Source of the DNA: Botryococcus braunii | Taxonomy: Eukaryota > Chlorophyta > Trebouxiophyceae | NCBI GenBank assembly: GCA_002005505.1 | Contig: KV908341.1 | Coordinates: 420,258-460,257 of the forward strand | Direction of reading: 5' to 3' | DNA: 40,000 nt | In this document: positions 37,201-40,000 of the stretch, piece after piece | Layout of the letters: each line of letters opens with the position of its first letter | How positions within the stretch are numbered: the stretch's first letter is position 1 | The notes under the pieces: generated by a model | Databases searched by the model: none | Told to the model about the DNA's origin: nothing | The model's input: only the letters and a program-made list of their open reading frames with translations | Translations under genes and position numbers: made by a program

Positions 37201-39497
37201 CTCTATGTTCAAGGGTGAAGCCACGTGGCCTCACCCTGGCCTCAGGGTGAATCCACGTGGCTCCCTCTATGCCCAAGGGTGAAGCCACTCGTTGGCATGG
37301 TGCACCGTGCCAACGAGTTTCTTCACAGACCACATGTACAGTACAGTGTACATAGGCGTTCGTTATTGTCCGATATCGGACAATAACGATGGATGCCAGA
37401 TATGCAAGATGTGTGTGCGAAAGCCCGCCTGAGCTACTCTTGCTAAAACAACCAACGCTTTCCCGGCCCAAAGCCCCTTGTGGGATCCCTACGTCTGGAC
37501 GTAGGACTACTCCTCATAAGGGAATTCGGGCAGTTAAATGCATCATATGATTACCGTATGTTATGGTATGTTCAGGATGCCAGACGGCCACCATTTTTCG
37601 ATAGGCGTTAGGGCCCTGTCATTACCATGGGTCCTAGTTGGCACTCACAAGGGCACGTGCACATCAAGGGCCACGAGGTGCATTATGCGTACGCCTCCGT
37701 CCTGGCGGCGTGCCCCTTCGTGCTGGGCGACGTGTGCTCGCCTAGCTATATAGCTATATATAGTCGTAGACACTGAAAACGAAAAGGCTGTGGAGCTAAA
37801 AGTGGGGAAATAATGTATACCTCCAATCCACTACTGTATCTCCTAGCAGTACATTACGCATTCATGGGTAGCTACATCAACTATATAGAGTGATGTCTTA
37901 ATAAGAATCTTATGACAACAGAAAGCTTGGAATTTACTACAGAGCTCGCATAATGCACTTCTTGGCTGAGCTAAATGTAACAATATTTTAGCGGAGTCAG
38001 GTAGAAAACCTCTGCTTTTCACTATGCATCCTCGAGAAATCAGGACAAATTGCTGAACAAGGCAAAACACTGGTGATAGACATACACACTAGGGCACATA
38101 ATTGTGCTTATAGTGTGATGTGATGTCGCTGCAAGGGCAAAGGGGTCAACACCTGTTTGGCGCATCCTCCCGTGAGGTCGGGCTTAGAACAATGAAGAGG
38201 CGCTGTATCTCTGATATTGAATGAGGTTCCTCGACTCCAACCCGAGGGCTGCGCAGCATGCAGGACAAACGGTATTTGAATCAGCCCTGGCCCATAGGCT
38301 CGTATGAAAAAGACGTTATATATGCTTTGACAACATGATGAGTGCATATGCTCACAGAGCACGCAGCTGCATAAGAACGTAACTAAATGTCCACAATGCA
38401 GCATGTACATGTATGCAAGTGTTTGACGCCCCTTAAAGGACGGCCTTTAATTTTAGAGGAGAAGATCTTCACATGAAAACTCTGGAAGTTGTGTAAAAAA
38501 TGTGCACGTAGGCTCAAATTCATGGCTACGTTGTAGAGTTAACAGAGTATTCATGAATGAGTGATAACTAATGCATTCAGGTGAACGGAAGTTTAAATAC
38601 ACTTCCGTTTCGATAGGCACATCAGGGCTATGAGCTGCCATAGATGAAAACGTGTGCATAAAAACAACGAACTGCATGCTCAGGCCCACCGGTAGTAGAA
38701 AAAGATCCGTCCCTCCTCCACAACCTTTTCTGGCCTTGATTGTGGATCCAGCATGGGTCTTTTTGGATTGGGTTCGTCTCCGAATCCCTGCTCTGTTGCA
38801 TGTCCATCATCCTTTGTGGCCCTCGCAGCTGCCCACCACTTGCGCACTCAGCACCAAAAACGGAACTCGATCGAGGGTTGTAGGGGGTTAGCGTTAGTGA
38901 GTAAGCTACCGTAAGTAGCCTGTTTCACTTCCTCCAGTGATATGAATGTGCATGTTCCAAAGAGGCCTCTGCAATCCTCGTACAAAAAGAACCCGAGGAA
39001 CCAGATCTGCCGGTGATGAGCGGAGTCAATTGCTTGAAGAGGTGTACCGGCCTACGCCTGTGGTCATGGAAGAGTGCCAGATATTAACTTCCAAACAGGT
39101 AGACATAGTGACGTTCGTCAGGTGGTTGTCGTCCCTGGAGCATAGTTTCAGATCCACTCCCTTGTGCGACATCCTTGCCAACTTTCGACATAGCTCACAT
39201 GAAATATTAAGTTAAACTTAATATCAGGATGACATATTAGAAAAAGAAGATAGGCAGTACATTCCATCGTTCTGATGTTTTGGAAAGTAGGTGTGTGATC
39301 CCCGGGAAGGGTGCCACGACAGTTGACCAGGCAAGTACGTTAACCCTGTAACAGCATTCGAATTTAATACCTTGACTGGTTTCTTCACTTTCCCTCTCGC
39401 GCTTGACCCCCTGGGTCTCCTCCGGTGTGGCCTGCCGTCCCATCCGTATTTACAGTAAATCGGGGGCTCTCCTGCACCATCCACCGCAACTTTACTA
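34237..39497 (-). CDS. Unidentified conserved-looking protein, 7 exons, 5' incomplete
   Basis: Exons on the minus strand are 39497(or 39471)-39371, 38787-38690, 38248-38153, 37063-36885, 36592-36459, 35371-35179 and 34403-34237, joined in phases 0, 2, 2, 1, 0 and 1. All six introns have GT-AG ends and the reading frame is kept throughout, giving about 320 residues. Landmarks in order are a basic N-terminal stretch (RRRPRGSSARGKVKK), RPEKVVEEGRIFFYYR, VEEPHSISEIQRLFIVL, LIVAKKRLP, TKTRGRRRVEAARVVGEG, YLAYKLEVPEEPG, KVDYPPEKM, GCEILLIAAG, an acidic helix and the C-terminus EPVETGKWA. No membrane span or catalytic motif is seen. From memory this resembles an uncharacterised protein shared by plants and algae, perhaps plastidial; I cannot name it. 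The start codon and upstream exons were not found. Confidence 0.75.
34920..34958. repeat. C-run / G-run foldback in an intron
   Basis: A C run of about 17 nt is followed by A and eight G, flanked by ACCCC/GGGGT-type pairing. It lies in the intron between the last two exons of the minus-strand gene. Confidence 0.85.
35746..35888. repeat. Two hairpins in an intron of the minus-strand gene
   Basis: 35746-35785 has perfect 13-bp arms (TACCCAGCACGTT / AACGTGCTGGGTA). 35857-35888 has perfect 9-bp arms (GCGGCCGGC / GCCGGCCGC). Confidence 0.88.
36198..36375. repeat. Two perfect palindromes in the same intron
   Basis: 36198-36231 is a 34-bp palindrome with perfect 16-bp arms around TT. 36348-36375 is a 28-bp perfect palindrome, and a related single copy of its arm (AGGAATGACT) lies 37 bp upstream at 36311. 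Confidence 0.93.
37190..37505. repeat. Cluster of four palindromes within a direct repeat
   Basis: GCTCCCTCTATG..CAAGGGTGAAGCCAC occurs twice in direct orientation (near 37196 and 37260). Within or next to it are 37219-37262 (nested arms AGCCACGTGG and TCACCCTG), 37287-37318 (16-bp arms, one mismatch, extended by GTGAAG/CTTCAC), 37361-37388 (28 bp, perfect) and 37488-37505 (8-bp arms). All but the direct repeat's outer parts are foldbacks of unrelated sequence. They lie in the intron 37064-38152. Confidence 0.92.
38584..38609. repeat. Hairpin in an intron of the minus-strand gene
   Basis: Perfect 9-bp arms AACGGAAGT / ACTTCCGTT surround an 8-nt AT-rich loop. Confidence 0.85.
39204..39224. 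repeat. 21-bp palindrome in an intron of the minus-strand gene
   Basis: Perfect 10-bp arms ATATTAAGTT / AACTTAATAT around a single A. Confidence 0.88.
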
Positions 39498-39765
39498 CTG
39501 AAAGGATTTCACTACCATTTTAAAACCAAATCTTGCTCCCGCACAGCTCACAAGCGGCACACAACCGAGCGATAACTTCTGATCAACGATCAGACTCAAC
39601 CTTGGAACCTTGGCGACTTTCGGGATAGTCTACTGAGCAATGTTCACCTGTAACTTGGTTTAGAAAACACTTTTTGACGCTATCTCTATTGGCAAATCCA
39701 ACCCAGTGATGCAATTCAAAGCCGAAATTGGGTTGAACCGTCGTACGACCGCCGTACCAATGGTA

Positions 39766-39960
39766 CTACCATGTCACAATGCATGCTAACATAGCAATTA
39801 TCACGCTCTTGTCATCGATCGCTGCGTCAGCCCTCCAAGTTGGAGGCTCCTCCGAGTTGTAGAAGTACCCTGGAGTTATCAAAACCTTCGAGTTATCAAA
39901 TTTCGCTCTCAAGGCAATTTGTTCTTCGTCAACCACTTCAAAAACTCCACCATATGAACA
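39766..39960 (-). other. Open stretch, possible upstream exon
   Basis: The minus strand is open for about 64 codons without an ATG at its head, and includes GGVFEVVDEEQIALRAKF and LITPGYFYNSEEPPTW. The composition reads like protein, but I could not link it in phase to the first found exon of the minus-strand gene, and no family is recognised. It could equally be part of a decayed transposon. The rest of 39498-40000 holds nothing identifiable. Confidence 0.3.
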
Positions 39961-40000
39961 TTAATTCTCGAAGAAATGCATTTTTCGGGATTCTAGAGAT

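Overview
This window is nuclear DNA of a photosynthetic eukaryote of the green lineage, most likely an alga with a large repeat-rich genome. The reasons are a chloroplast-type HSP70 gene split by six GT-AG introns, a LINE reverse transcriptase, very long dinucleotide microsatellites and sparse genes. The species cannot be fixed from the sequence alone.

Layout. Positions 1-1935 hold long (CT)n and (AC)n arrays and no gene. Positions 1936-9204 and 9941-16661 are two copies of one segment in direct tandem order. Each copy carries a three-exon minus-strand gene for an unrecognised multi-pass membrane protein, with exons of 336, 252 and 420 nt in both copies. A third, more diverged member of the same family lies on the plus strand at 20130-21908. 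Pieces of one LINE family sit at 2445-2808, on both sides of the duplication junction (9205-9936), and as a 5'-truncated but open copy at 16813-18665.

Positions 25555-30373 hold a heat-shock-element/TATA promoter and a seven-exon gene for the stromal chaperone HSP70, read in full from transit peptide to stop. It converges on a minus-strand gene (34237 to at least 39497) with seven exons that can be joined in consistent phase. That gene encodes a conserved-looking but unidentified protein, and its 5' end was not found.

The least expected pattern is a large number of perfect or near-perfect DNA palindromes (14-82 bp) that share no sequence with each other. Introns of the 34-39 kb gene are especially rich in them. 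Several palindromes account for indels between the two copies of a duplication: an 82-bp foldback present only in copy 1, two only in copy 2, and one in a local 109-bp duplication. This suggests repeated local formation of inverted duplications in this genome. The genes have no obvious joint pathway; the clear relationship is the cluster of three membrane-protein paralogs.
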